A DNA stretch of 61,796 nucleotides from a bacterium (GTDB taxonomy: Bacteria > JAHJDO01): NCBI GenBank assembly GCA_018812485.1, contig JAHJDO010000101.1, positions 1 to 61,796 of the forward strand, read 5' to 3'. Positions 25,711-34,856 of this stretch are shown in pieces. Numbering within the stretch: position 1 is the stretch's first letter; every line of letters begins with the position of its first letter. Made by a program: the position numbers and the translations under genes. The notes under the pieces are model-generated. The model was not told the origin of the DNA. It did not search any database and saw only the letters and a list, made by a program, of their open reading frames with translations.

Positions 25711-26399
25711 ATTAATCTGTGTTCCTTAAAACTGAAATAGCCTTCAAATCCTATAATAATGTGATCCAGCACATTAACATCTACAGTACCAAGCGCTTTA
25801 ATCAATACCTGCGTTATGTTCTTATCATCCCCTGAAGGCGTAAGACTTCCTCCAGGATGGTTATGCGCGAGTATAACAGATACTGCTTTGTTTCTTAAAG
25901 CATGTTCCACTACTTTACGAGGATAAACTACTGCCTTATTTACAGTACCGACATGTATTGTCTCTACTTTAACAGGTCTGTTGGCTGTATTAAGGAAAAT
26001 AACCTTAAAAATTTCATCCTTAGCTCCTCTTAATGAAGCTTGTAAGTAATCATAGACTGCTTTTGGTGAAGATATTATATTCTCTTGTTCCAGAAGATCC
26101 TGCAACAGATATAGGGAAACAACCTCCTTAAACAGGTTAATAAGCATACCTGCATTTGCGCCTATTCCATTCACCGTATTTAGCGCTTCTATTTCTGCGT
26201 CAAAGACCCCTCTAATACTTTTGAATTTTTTGAGCAATGTTTTAGCGATTGGTTTTGTATCCTTGCGGGGTATTGCATAAGTGAGTATCAACTCAAGAAT
26301 TTCATAATCATGCCAGTTATCCAATCTGCTCTTTTGATACTTTTCTCTAATTCTCCGTCTATGTCCCAGATAGTCAGGTTTTATAATTTTATTCGTCAT
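25707..26399 (-). CDS. radC: RadC-like JAB/MPN-domain protein
   Basis: RadC family, 230 aa: N-terminal helix-hairpin-helix (about 30-95, with VNGIGANAGML) and C-terminal MPN+/JAB domain with the metalloprotease-like signature HNHPGGSLTPSGDD. Function of RadC is unsettled. It is not required for repair in most tests despite its name, and is often found in genomic islands. Here it sits inside a chain of overlapping genes for sugar metabolism, with 4-base overlaps on both sides, which is an odd location. Confidence 0.9.
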   Translation of the reverse strand: MTNKIIKPDYLGHRRRIREKYQKSRLDNWHDYEILELILTYAIPRKDTKPIAKTLLKKFKSIRGVFDAEIEALNTVNGIGANAGMLINLFKEVVSLYLLQDLLEQENIISSPKAVYDYLQASLRGAKDEIFKVIFLNTANRPVKVETIHVGTVNKAVVYPRKVVEHALRNKAVSVILAHNHPGGSLTPSGDDKNITQVLIKALGTVDVNVLDHIIIGFEGYFSFKEHRLI

Positions 26400-27553
26400 T
26401 TGTTAAAGGATTTGCTGAGATCCCCGTCTATTTTCTTTGCTGTTTTTTTGGTAAATTTTGATTTTCTGATAAGTTCTTTGAGCATTTTCTCATATGCTTT
26501 GCTGTTCAGAGGCATTTCAACAGGCTTATCGGTCATAGAAGAATAGAGTATAGCATTGCCGAGTTCCACTGAATGTATGCCCTCTTCAGCCGGAGCAATT
26601 AGTTTTTCTCCTTTAAGAATAGCATCCACAAAGTTTTGCAGTATCTCAGCGTGCTGCCCACCATTGTCCTTTACAGGAATGGTAATATTCCATACATCGG
26701 GTGTTGCGAAAATCTGTTTTGATGTATTGATGAATTTGTTTGCAGGGACCTCATTGCGAATAAAGGTTAATGTATCGTTTTCAAGAACCACTTTTCCGCG
26801 TTCGCCGGCAATCTCCAGTCGGTTTGTTCCCGGCGCTTCGCCGGTAGATGTAATAAAAACACCTGTAGCTCCATTTTTGTATTCCATGTATGCAGTAACT
26901 TCGTCTTCTACTTCAATATCATGTCTTTTCCCAATACTGCAAAAACCGTACACTTTTTTTGGCATTCCGCACAACCACTGAAACAAGTCCAGCTGATGCG
27001 GGCACTGATTCAGGAGTACTCCTCCTCCTTCACCTTTCCATGTTGCGCGCCAGGAGCCAGATGCGAAGTACGCATTAGTGCGAAACCAGTTTGTAATAAT
27101 CCATGTAACTCTAATAAGCTCCCCAAGTTCTCCGGAGTCAATAAGCTGTTTAATCTTTTTGTAATGAGGATCTGTACGCATGTTGAACATAGCTGCAAAT
27201 ATCAGTTTTTTATTCTTTTTATGCGCAGCGATAAGACGCTCGCAGTCAGCTTTATGCACTGAAATTGGTTTCTCAACCAGAACATGGTGACCAGCATTAA
27301 GCGCATCAGTGCCGATCGTAGTATGGAAGTAGTGTGGAGTAACAATCATAACTGCATCGCATACCTTTCCCTTCAGAAGTTCTTTGTGATCGCTAAACAC
27401 TTTGCAATTATATTTCTTGCCAGCAGTTTTAGCTTTCCCCAGATCAACATCACAGACAGCTGTTAGTTCGGCGTTTTCTGTTTTTTTAATATTATTCATA
27501 TGCAGGCTTGCCATGCCTCCAGTACCAATCACTCCGATTCTTACATTTTTCAT
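26396..27553 (-). CDS. Gfo/Idh/MocA-family oxidoreductase
   Basis: NAD(P)-dependent sugar dehydrogenase family, 385 aa. GVIGTGGMASLH is the Rossmann loop, HVLVEKPISVHK has the catalytic-lysine EKP, and the C-terminal domain contains GGGVLLNQCPHQLDLFQW. The C-terminus has a lysine-rich tail (about 360-385). Within a glycosyltransferase operon such proteins often oxidise a nucleotide sugar (WlbA/WbpB type) at C3. That is a possibility, not proven. Overlaps both neighbours by 4 bases. Confidence 0.87.
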   Translation of the reverse strand: MKNVRIGVIGTGGMASLHMNNIKKTENAELTAVCDVDLGKAKTAGKKYNCKVFSDHKELLKGKVCDAVMIVTPHYFHTTIGTDALNAGHHVLVEKPISVHKADCERLIAAHKKNKKLIFAAMFNMRTDPHYKKIKQLIDSGELGELIRVTWIITNWFRTNAYFASGSWRATWKGEGGGVLLNQCPHQLDLFQWLCGMPKKVYGFCSIGKRHDIEVEDEVTAYMEYKNGATGVFITSTGEAPGTNRLEIAGERGKVVLENDTLTFIRNEVPANKFINTSKQIFATPDVWNITIPVKDNGGQHAEILQNFVDAILKGEKLIAPAEEGIHSVELGNAILYSSMTDKPVEMPLNSKAYEKMLKELIRKSKFTKKTAKKIDGDLSKSFNK

Positions 27554-28635
27554 ACATCCCCCTTTGTTATTTTCTGCAGTTTATTGTAAACAGCTTTGCA
27601 TACTTCCTCAACAGTTATTGCATCCATACAATAGTGTTTATCCTGCTTACAAACAGGTTTCTTGCAGCCTACACATAAAGCGTCGTTTTTTTGTATAACT
27701 ATATGCTCCTCTCCATATGGCCGCCATATTCCGGGATCCCCGGGACCGAATAAAGCAATGACCGGTGTATTAACTGCAGAAGCTATATGAGTTGCAGAAG
27801 TATCTACACTTACCAAAAGATTTGCTCTTCTCAGAAGCTCTGCATATTGGACAAGGTTCATTTTGTAGTTTGAAATTACTGGTTTAGCGTGCATATTGTT
27901 CTCTATTTCTTTTATTAAATCAGCATCATCAGGTCCTCCTGATATACAGACTTTTGCTTTAAACTTTTCTATTATAAAATCTCCAACTTGTGCAAATCTG
28001 TCTGATTTCCACTGATAAGACGTGTTACTTCCGGGATGTATGCATACAATAGTGTCTGCCTGCAGTACATTGTGCTCTTTTAGAAAACTTTCGCACCACT
28101 TCTGGTTCTTATATGATTCTCTAATATGAGGTCGCTGCTCTTTGACAAGGAATCCTGCCTTTCCTATGAGTTTTAGCCAGCTATCTACTTCATGAGATAC
28201 TTTTATTGAGTTCGAATATTCCCACATAGGCCTATTCCAGTAAAGAGGAGCTTTTACCTTGTCTGTCAATAAGAATCCTCTGCAGCGATAGTTATAGCCT
28301 ATACGCCTCTTTGCATTAGCACAAAATGCTATAAGATTACTCGTAAGCCTTGTATCCAGAACTATTGCAAGATCATAGCCTTGAGTTGGCAGGCTCTTAG
28401 CAAATCTCCGTATTGAAAATAGATTTCTTCCATTTTTTCTACAGTCAAAATACGCAATATCGTCAGCAAGTTCCTGCTCTTCAATTAGTGGTCTGAGATT
28501 GGCAGAGGCAACCAAAGTTATATGCGCCTCAGGCAGATTTTCTCTAACCGCTCTTATTGCAGGGAATGTTACGACTGTATCCCCTATGCGCAAGAGGTCT
28601 ACTATTAAGATATTCTTAAGTCCTGAAATATTCAT
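27550..28635 (-). CDS. Glycosyltransferase family 9 (heptosyltransferase-type)
   Basis: GT9/ADP-heptose:LPS heptosyltransferase family, 361 aa. N-terminal ILIVDLLRIGDTVVTFPAI and ALFGPGDPGIW at the C-terminal nucleotide site are characteristic, as is VCIHPGSNTSYQWKSDRFA. Two Cys pairs near the end (CVGCKKPVCK) are seen in many members. Presence of this family supports an LPS-bearing, Gram-negative envelope. It overlaps the DUF4143 ATPase gene by 20 bases. Confidence 0.9.
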   Translation of the reverse strand: MNISGLKNILIVDLLRIGDTVVTFPAIRAVRENLPEAHITLVASANLRPLIEEQELADDIAYFDCRKNGRNLFSIRRFAKSLPTQGYDLAIVLDTRLTSNLIAFCANAKRRIGYNYRCRGFLLTDKVKAPLYWNRPMWEYSNSIKVSHEVDSWLKLIGKAGFLVKEQRPHIRESYKNQKWCESFLKEHNVLQADTIVCIHPGSNTSYQWKSDRFAQVGDFIIEKFKAKVCISGGPDDADLIKEIENNMHAKPVISNYKMNLVQYAELLRRANLLVSVDTSATHIASAVNTPVIALFGPGDPGIWRPYGEEHIVIQKNDALCVGCKKPVCKQDKHYCMDAITVEEVCKAVYNKLQKITKGDV

Positions 28636-29779
28636 AATTTTTTATTTTTTCTATGGAAACAGCTGAGATATTTTTATCTAATGGATAATTTTCTGTGCCT
28701 GGATAAATAACCCATAGATGACTTAATGAAAGTTCGCTCATGGCAAACTTCATTGACTTGGTTAATCTCGGCGCTTCATCATATTTCACTTCAATACCCC
28801 ATAGCTTACCTTTTTTCGCAAAAATCAGATCTAGTTCTGCTCCTGTGTGAACTGCCCAAAAGAAGGTTTCTTCCTCTCTTAAATTTAGATGTTCAATTGT
28901 TTGTTGAATAGCAAATCCTTCCCATGAAGCCCCCAGCTTTGGATATGTTGTTACTGCATTATAGTTATTTAAAGAGAGTAAAGCATGGAGAATACCTGAA
29001 TCCCTAAAATACATCTTAGGTCTTTTGACAATTCTCTTTTTGGTATTATAGTACCATGGCTGCAGTTGTCGGACAACAAAGGTTCCGGATAGAAGATCCA
29101 AATATCGTCTGGCTGTGTTATCCGATATAGACAAACTTCTCCCAATCTCTGATGCATTAAAAATCTGGCCATGATAATGGGCTAACATCATCCAAAATTG
29201 CCTTAGCGTTCTGGCAGGTATTCTAATCCCCAGATTTGGAATATCTCTCTCAAGAAAGGTTGTAACGAAATCCTGTCTCCACTGAAATGAAGACTGCTCG
29301 CTTCCGGCAAGGAATGAGCGTGGAAATCCTCCTCTTATCCACAGTTTTTTTATGTCAGCAACAGCAGACAAATGCTCTATAGAAAATCCTCCCATTTCAA
29401 TATAACTGATTCTTCCTGCTAAAGACTCCGAACTTTGAACAATAAGGTCCCGTGAGGCGCTGCCAAGTATAATGTATTTTGCCGATGAATTCTTATCAAC
29501 AAGAACACGTAATACGGGAAAAAGATCAGGTTTTCTTTGTATCTCATCAATAACTATAAAACCTTTTAAGTTTCCAAATGCCAATATAGGATTTTCGAGT
29601 CTGGCCAAATGACGTGGATCTTCAAGGTCAAAGAAGTGAACTTCTTCTGAAACATTCCGTGAAAATTGTTTGGACAACGTTGTTTTTCCACATTGTCTAG
29701 GTCCTAAAATTGCAACAACAGGATTTTCTTTCAGCCTTTCTTTCAGCAACTTTAATTCCTTTACCCGCTTAATCTCCAT
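28616..29779 (-). CDS. AAA+ ATPase with DUF4143 domain
   Basis: Predicted ATPase, 387 aa: P-loop LGPRQCGKTTLSKQ near residues 25-38, Walker B FIVIDEIQ, a winged-helix region (RQFWMMLAHYHGQIFNASEI) and a C-terminal DUF4143/nuclease-like portion (ELDLIFAKKGKLWGIEVKYD). The closing E-x-K pair in GIEVKYD resembles a PD-(D/E)xK core. Family function is unknown. Members are scattered, patchily inherited and often adjacent to unrelated genes. It heads the minus-strand operon and begins 28 bases from the 16-bp inverted repeat at 29808-29846. Confidence 0.85.
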   Translation of the reverse strand: MEIKRVKELKLLKERLKENPVVAILGPRQCGKTTLSKQFSRNVSEEVHFFDLEDPRHLARLENPILAFGNLKGFIVIDEIQRKPDLFPVLRVLVDKNSSAKYIILGSASRDLIVQSSESLAGRISYIEMGGFSIEHLSAVADIKKLWIRGGFPRSFLAGSEQSSFQWRQDFVTTFLERDIPNLGIRIPARTLRQFWMMLAHYHGQIFNASEIGRSLSISDNTARRYLDLLSGTFVVRQLQPWYYNTKKRIVKRPKMYFRDSGILHALLSLNNYNAVTTYPKLGASWEGFAIQQTIEHLNLREEETFFWAVHTGAELDLIFAKKGKLWGIEVKYDEAPRLTKSMKFAMSELSLSHLWVIYPGTENYPLDKNISAVSIEKIKNYEYFRT

Positions 29780-29807
29780 ATAATCCTCCGTAAATATCCA
29801 TAATTAT

Positions 29808-29846
29808 ACCATGAAATTTCGACACGTCAAGTCGAAATTTCATGGT
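29808..29846. repeat. Perfect 16-bp inverted repeat upstream of the DUF4143 ATPase
   Basis: Arms ACCATGAAATTTCGAC (29808-29823) and its exact complement (29831-29846) are separated by 7 bases. It lies 28 bases upstream of the ATPase start. It could be an operator for autoregulation or a recognition site of the ATPase. It has no following T-run, so it is not a terminator. Confidence 0.85.
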
Positions 29847-29969
29847 AATTTTCACAAAGCAAAAAAAATGCTAACATACAAAGGCTGAAAAACATGAGTA
29901 ACTCTCACAGCAAGATATTCATTGTCATGATAGTAGCTTTTTGATATAAGAAGTTACTCTAATAAGACG

Positions 29970-29981
29970 GGTCAACTGACC
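29970..29981. promoter_or_regulatory. Operator-like palindrome upstream of uxaE
   Basis: GGTCAACTGACC is a palindrome of two 5-base arms around AC, about 90 bases before the uxaE start. The form resembles GntR/FadR-type operator sites of hexuronate regulators, though no such regulator gene is in the window. The remaining part of the 291-base gap (29780-30070) is AT-rich without an open reading frame. Confidence 0.35.
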
Positions 29982-30070
29982 AGAATTAGATGTATCTAAA
30001 AATAGTCTCGACCAATTTAAGATATATAGTAAGCTAGAAGATGAACACCTAAAATTAAGGAGTTAATTAA

Positions 30071-31492
30071 ATGAAATCTCTTATTGAAGAAGGTTACAAA
30101 GTTTACAACGAATCTAAGATAAAAAAAGGTGGCAAGATTTATCTTCTTGCAAAAAAAGACCTTAAGAAATATCTGGTTTCGGATGATACGGAATTTGAGA
30201 AGTCTGTAGAAAAAATATCTAAATATAATGTCTATGAAAAAACTCACTTCAATGCTCTTAGATTGCGTAATTTATTCAAGCATCTAAATCCCGTTGCTTG
30301 CGGAATTAAGAGAAGTTTTGGTTTTGGAGACAGATTGGGATTAGCTACTCCGGGCCATATTAAGACCATTAAAGGCAGGGATATATTTCCGATTCTTTCC
30401 CAGCAGTCTATACGAGAAATGGAACGCACAGGCCGCAGTATGGAAATTGTCTTGGATGATGCTATGTGGGGAGTTTTTCAGGAAGGATACAGGAAAGGCT
30501 ATGGAGCAGATATTGACCATGTCAAAGAGCAGGATGATGTTATTAAAGCATGTGAACATGGTTATACTATGTACACCATAGACCCTTCAGATTATATTAA
30601 TGACAACGTAAAGGATATGTCTCATGAGGAACTTACATCAACGTATGAAAGTATTCCAAACACAGACTTCTACGAAAGGCTTTATTTGGGAAAAACCTAT
30701 GAAATAGGTAAAATAGGTGCAAACACATACAAGATGACCAAGACTGAGCTGATGAATATTATTTCTGTCTATGCCAAGGCATTAGAGCATATTGTAAATT
30801 GTTATAATATTGTTAAAGAGAGGATTTTAAACGGTTTTGATTTTGAGGCATCAGTAGATGAAACTGATACTCCAACCACTCTTTTAGCTCATATATTTAT
30901 TGTAGAGGAACTCAGGCGAAACAGGGTCAATTTTACAAGTCTGGCCTTAAGATTTATTGGAGAGTTTGAAAAAGGGATTGATTATATTGGTGATATAGAG
31001 ATATTTAAAAAAGATTTCTTAGCTCATGCTGATATATGCCGCCACTTTGGCGGATATAAGCTAAGCATTCACAGCGGCAGTGATAAATTTTCCATTTATC
31101 CGACAGTCGCAGAAGCTACTGAAGGAGTATTTCACATCAAGACAGCCGGAACAAACTGGCTGGAGGCAGTCCGCCTTATCAGCCATAAGAACCCTGTCCT
31201 CTACCGGCGCATGCACCAGATAGCACTTAGTAATTTTGAAAAAGACCGTAAATCATATCATGTTACCACTGATCTATCCAGAATTCCCGCGCTTAGCAAA
31301 CTCTCTAATGAAGAGCTCCCTGAGCTTCTCAATGAAAATAATTCCAGACAGCTTCTGCATATTACATACGGGAGCATCCTGAAAGATATGAAAGATGAGA
31401 TCTATAAGACCTTAAATATTTATGAGAATGAGCATTATGAGATGCTTGGAACCCACTTAGGTAAACATCTGGATTTGGCAAGCAACTCCTGA
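30071..31492 (+). CDS. uxaE: Tagaturonate epimerase (UxaE) family protein
   Basis: Full-length (473 aa) member of the tagaturonate/fructuronate epimerase family described in Thermotoga. Recognised from the run SFGFGDRLGLATPGHI, the Asp/Glu-rich DETDTPTTLLAHIFIVEEL, IHSGSDKFSIYP and FHIKTAGTNWLEAVR. It would convert D-tagaturonate to D-fructuronate in galacturonate breakdown, replacing the UxaB/UxaA route. It is alone on the plus strand, preceded by AAGGAG and an operator-like palindrome. No other galacturonate gene is present nearby. The last 58 bases overlap the convergent glycosyltransferase gene. Confidence 0.8.
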   Translation: MKSLIEEGYKVYNESKIKKGGKIYLLAKKDLKKYLVSDDTEFEKSVEKISKYNVYEKTHFNALRLRNLFKHLNPVACGIKRSFGFGDRLGLATPGHIKTIKGRDIFPILSQQSIREMERTGRSMEIVLDDAMWGVFQEGYRKGYGADIDHVKEQDDVIKACEHGYTMYTIDPSDYINDNVKDMSHEELTSTYESIPNTDFYERLYLGKTYEIGKIGANTYKMTKTELMNIISVYAKALEHIVNCYNIVKERILNGFDFEASVDETDTPTTLLAHIFIVEELRRNRVNFTSLALRFIGEFEKGIDYIGDIEIFKKDFLAHADICRHFGGYKLSIHSGSDKFSIYPTVAEATEGVFHIKTAGTNWLEAVRLISHKNPVLYRRMHQIALSNFEKDRKSYHVTTDLSRIPALSKLSNEELPELLNENNSRQLLHITYGSILKDMKDEIYKTLNIYENEHYEMLGTHLGKHLDLASNS

Positions 31493-32592
31493 TACAACAA
31501 TTCTGTTTGCTTTGCCATTATTCGTGCATCATAGTTTGATTTAATAAACTTGCTTGCATTTCTGCCAAATTTACTTGCAAGACCTTCATTATCAAGAAGC
31601 TGTATTACAGCGTTTGCTAACGATCTTGCGTCTTTGGAAGGAATTAATAAACCTGTTTCTTCATGTTTAATAATTTCTCTTATTCCATCTACATCCGTTC
31701 CTACAACCGATTTTCCGAGATACATTGCCTCAACAAGTACTCTTGGCAGTCCTTCAAATAATGAAGGCTGAACAATTATGTCGCACATGGATATAACATT
31801 TGCAATGTCTTTCCTGTATCCAAGAAACCTTACATGTTCATGAATATGTAACTTTCTGCAAATACTCTCAAGGTATTCTCTTGTTATGCTATCTTCACCG
31901 CATATTGCAAACGTAACATTTTTATGTCCCTCTAATACTATTTTGCAAGCCTGGAGGAAGTATAGATGTCCTTTTTTACCAACCTCTCTATTCCTGACTC
32001 TTGCAATCAATCCAACCAGTTTTCCTCTCTCTTTATGAGTATCTATATCAACATTCAACCTCTCAAAATCAGTTCCATTAATAATATGAATTACTTTATG
32101 CCCAGTTATTTTAATTTCTTGAAGCAGGTCTTTTTTTGTTGCATCAGAAACAGCAATAATCTTTTTTGGTATATGCTTCAGGACAAATTTATAAAATATG
32201 GCATTAAAGTTATTAACTCTTTCACCTTCCTGATTCATATTGATACGGTCATGAATTGTCACAATATGTGGAATTCCAAGAATTAGAGATGCGACTGCGC
32301 CCAGCAGATCCTCTCTTCTATTGTGTGTGTGAATAATGTGGATGTTGTTCTCACGGATGATTCTCGTTATATTCCTTAATGAGTGGAAACTGAACTTAGA
32401 TGAAATTTCATTGCATACTATTTTAAAACCACCCTTCTTTAATACTGCTCCAAACTCACTACTTTCAGGAACTGCAGTAAGCACGCTGAATTTCTCCTTA
32501 TCAAGATACTTTATAAGGGCTCTTATATGCTCCTCATTTCCGCCGAATACTTTTGAATTTGATACCTGAAGTATGTTTATGCGTTGCTTCAT
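31435..32592 (-). CDS. Glycosyltransferase, GT4 family
   Basis: GT-B glycosyltransferase of 385 aa. ILQVSNSKVFGGNEEHIRALIKYL opens the N-terminal domain, HTHNRREDLLGAVAS follows, and the C-terminal domain has GLIARVRNREVGKKGH and DIIVQPSLFEGLPRVLVEAM with the E-x7-E motif. Its last codons run past the end of the convergent uxaE by 58 bases. The start overlaps the stop of the upstream GT39-like gene by 4 bases, so these form one operon. Confidence 0.88.
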   Translation of the reverse strand: MKQRINILQVSNSKVFGGNEEHIRALIKYLDKEKFSVLTAVPESSEFGAVLKKGGFKIVCNEISSKFSFHSLRNITRIIRENNIHIIHTHNRREDLLGAVASLILGIPHIVTIHDRINMNQEGERVNNFNAIFYKFVLKHIPKKIIAVSDATKKDLLQEIKITGHKVIHIINGTDFERLNVDIDTHKERGKLVGLIARVRNREVGKKGHLYFLQACKIVLEGHKNVTFAICGEDSITREYLESICRKLHIHEHVRFLGYRKDIANVISMCDIIVQPSLFEGLPRVLVEAMYLGKSVVGTDVDGIREIIKHEETGLLIPSKDARSLANAVIQLLDNEGLASKFGRNASKFIKSNYDARIMAKQTELLYQELLAKSRCLPKWVPSIS

Positions 32593-34769
32593 TCTATTAC
32601 AATATCATCTCCTGTAAAATACACACTATCTGCCTTTATAAGTTGAGGAAGTTTCCAAACTTGTTTTGCTTTAGCTTTTTTATTGATAAGTCTTATAAGA
32701 TAATCAGGCAAATAAGTATTTTCTAAGATGATGTCCTTGATCCGGAATATAAATCTCTTTTCATCTTCTGTTCCAAGCTCACATATCGCCTTGATGCGCA
32801 GTTCTTTTATGAATTTTGTCCTGCCCCCTATAATGACGTCCTCCTCCTCAAAATTAACCTGTTGCGCATATATCTTTTTTAATTTCTTTTTCAGAAATTC
32901 CCTGAAACAATCTTTAGATATTATTAATTTTGGCTGCTGGGCATTGCCTGATTCCACACTAATAGTAGAATGAAACAGTAGATCATCCATATTAAGTTTA
33001 ACCTTGCTCCAGTTGAGATGAATCTTTGCATTTATACCGCGTTTCAACCTTAGATTATCAGTCATTATAACTATCTCATCAAAATAGCCATTTCTGAAAT
33101 TCCGTGACGGATTTATGCGCATGTTTAAATTGACATCGGAAGAGATTCTACTCTTAAATCTATATTCTAATAATTCCTGTATGTTAGATACGTCTAATTT
33201 CTTTTTGATATCCTCGATTTCAATGTCTTTTCTCAAAACAACCCTATACACGCAAAATTGCTCGTCTCCTCTTTTGTATATTTTATGTCGAGAAGCGGCT
33301 TGATACCATGCTGTTTTCCAATCCTTCTTCAGTGCATCATTAATCATGGGTATCATACTCAGGTCATCTTTATATGCAACGACATATATGCCATTATAAA
33401 ACTTGTCGCGTGTATCTTCCGTGAATTTTTCAATACCCCCGTACAGGAGTGTCTTCATGCGCCATTCTTTACCATAGCAGTAATACCACATCTCCCATGG
33501 AACCTCCCGCGTGAAATAAATAATACTATTCGGAAGTGCGTTATCCTTTAGATATACAGATGCATTACCCATGCCATCGCTTTTTGAATAGACTGCTCCC
33601 ATGTCCAATTTCCCGATATTCTTTGTGGAGCAAAGCCCTGATAATATTATTACTAAAATAAAACCTGTTCTTATAAACTTGTTTCTCATTACAGGAGGTT
33701 TGATAATATAATTCAGGATCCTTGCAAGCACTATGATCATAAAAGGGGATATTAGAAGCAGGTATCTGTCATATACTTTGAACTGAAACACAACAAAAAG
33801 AAGTATGTGTGTGTATACAAAAAGTATCAGAATAATATCAGCAATAATCTCAAATTTCCTTCTAAATTTAATATTAAAGAAAAGTCTTCTGGAGTTATAA
33901 ACGAGTAAAGGGATTGACAGGATAAATAGGATATTTAATGGTATGGAGTTGAACGTAAGTTTTATATACTGCCACCATTGCCTGGCTCGCTCAAGGAAAC
34001 TTCCAAAATCAAGTGTAAACACGCCGCTCTGGTGTGAATATGCCTTTCCCAGCATGCCGAATCTTGGCCTTTGGCATAGAGCCGACCATGCAAAAACCAG
34101 CGCCAGGATAATTAGGCAGCCATAGATCCACTTAGAATATTTTTTTAGATACAGTTTTATATTAAAAGTGTTGTTGCTCTTCCAAAAAAGTAATATTTAA
34201 AAACATATAAATACTGGGATAGCCATAATAGCAGGCTGCTTTGTGCCAAGTGCCAGGCCAAAAACAATACCTGATAAAAAAGTTTTGTCGATACATAAAA
34301 GATAAAAACTCCACAAAATAAAAAACGACATAAGCACATCTATAAATACCGTTGGGCCAAATACGATATTGTAAGGAGAGACAGCGAGCAGAAATGATGC
34401 CCAGAGAGCAGTTTTTCTATTAAAGAGTCTTATGCAGATGAGATATATTAAGAATATGCCGGCTATACTTCCGATGAGATTCGGGAGTCTGAGAACATTA
34501 ACATGATTGCCTAAAACCTTAACAAACGGAGCTGCTACATAGAAGAAAACAGGAGGTCTGTCTACATCGGTTGAGCGAAAGAGCCAGTCACCTTTCGTTG
34601 CAATATCTAAAACATAGGAGCCATGCAATCCTTCATCACAGTGAAAATCATGAGTTGAAAACACACTCAGCCTGAACGCCACACCAAGTAATATGATTGC
34701 AATTAATGGAACATTCCAATCCCTGTTGTTCCAGACGTCTCTAAACTTGCTTATGGATTCTGTCTTCAT
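32589..34769 (-). pseudogene. GT39-like membrane glycosyltransferase with DUF2993-like C-terminal domain, interrupted by an in-frame TAA
   Basis: Two reading frames, 34769-34197 and 34055-32589, lie in the same phase. The 141 bases between them also read open in that phase except for TAA at 34197-34199 (codon 191). Read through it, the product would be 726 aa and matches the intact 742-aa paralogue at 36758-38986 from end to end: DFHCDEG/DFHGDEA, SPYNIVFGPTVF/SPYNILYGPTVF, and CQRPRFGML/FEDPRLGII just after the stop. The N-terminal part is a GT-C (ArnT/PMT) membrane transferase, the C-terminal 250 residues are a soluble DUF2993-like domain. Either a recent nonsense mutation or a consensus error. 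No frameshift is needed. Confidence 0.8.
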
Positions 34770-34856
34770 TTAAAATATTCCCTTTCTGTCATTGCCCGAA
34801 AGCGTTCGGGGGGAATTCGGGTGGTTAAGAATTGATTCTCATTCATTGCTTTACTC

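Noticed and set aside
34056-34196. Frameshift between the two halves of the GT39-like gene
   Set aside because: The gap of 141 bases is a multiple of 3 and reads open in the same phase. Only the TAA at 34197-34199 interrupts it, so a nonsense codon is the simpler reading.
34795-34810. CCCGAA-AGCG-TTCGGG hairpin as a terminator
   Set aside because: Six-base stem without T-run on either strand. It is in an 87-base gap where read-through cannot be judged.
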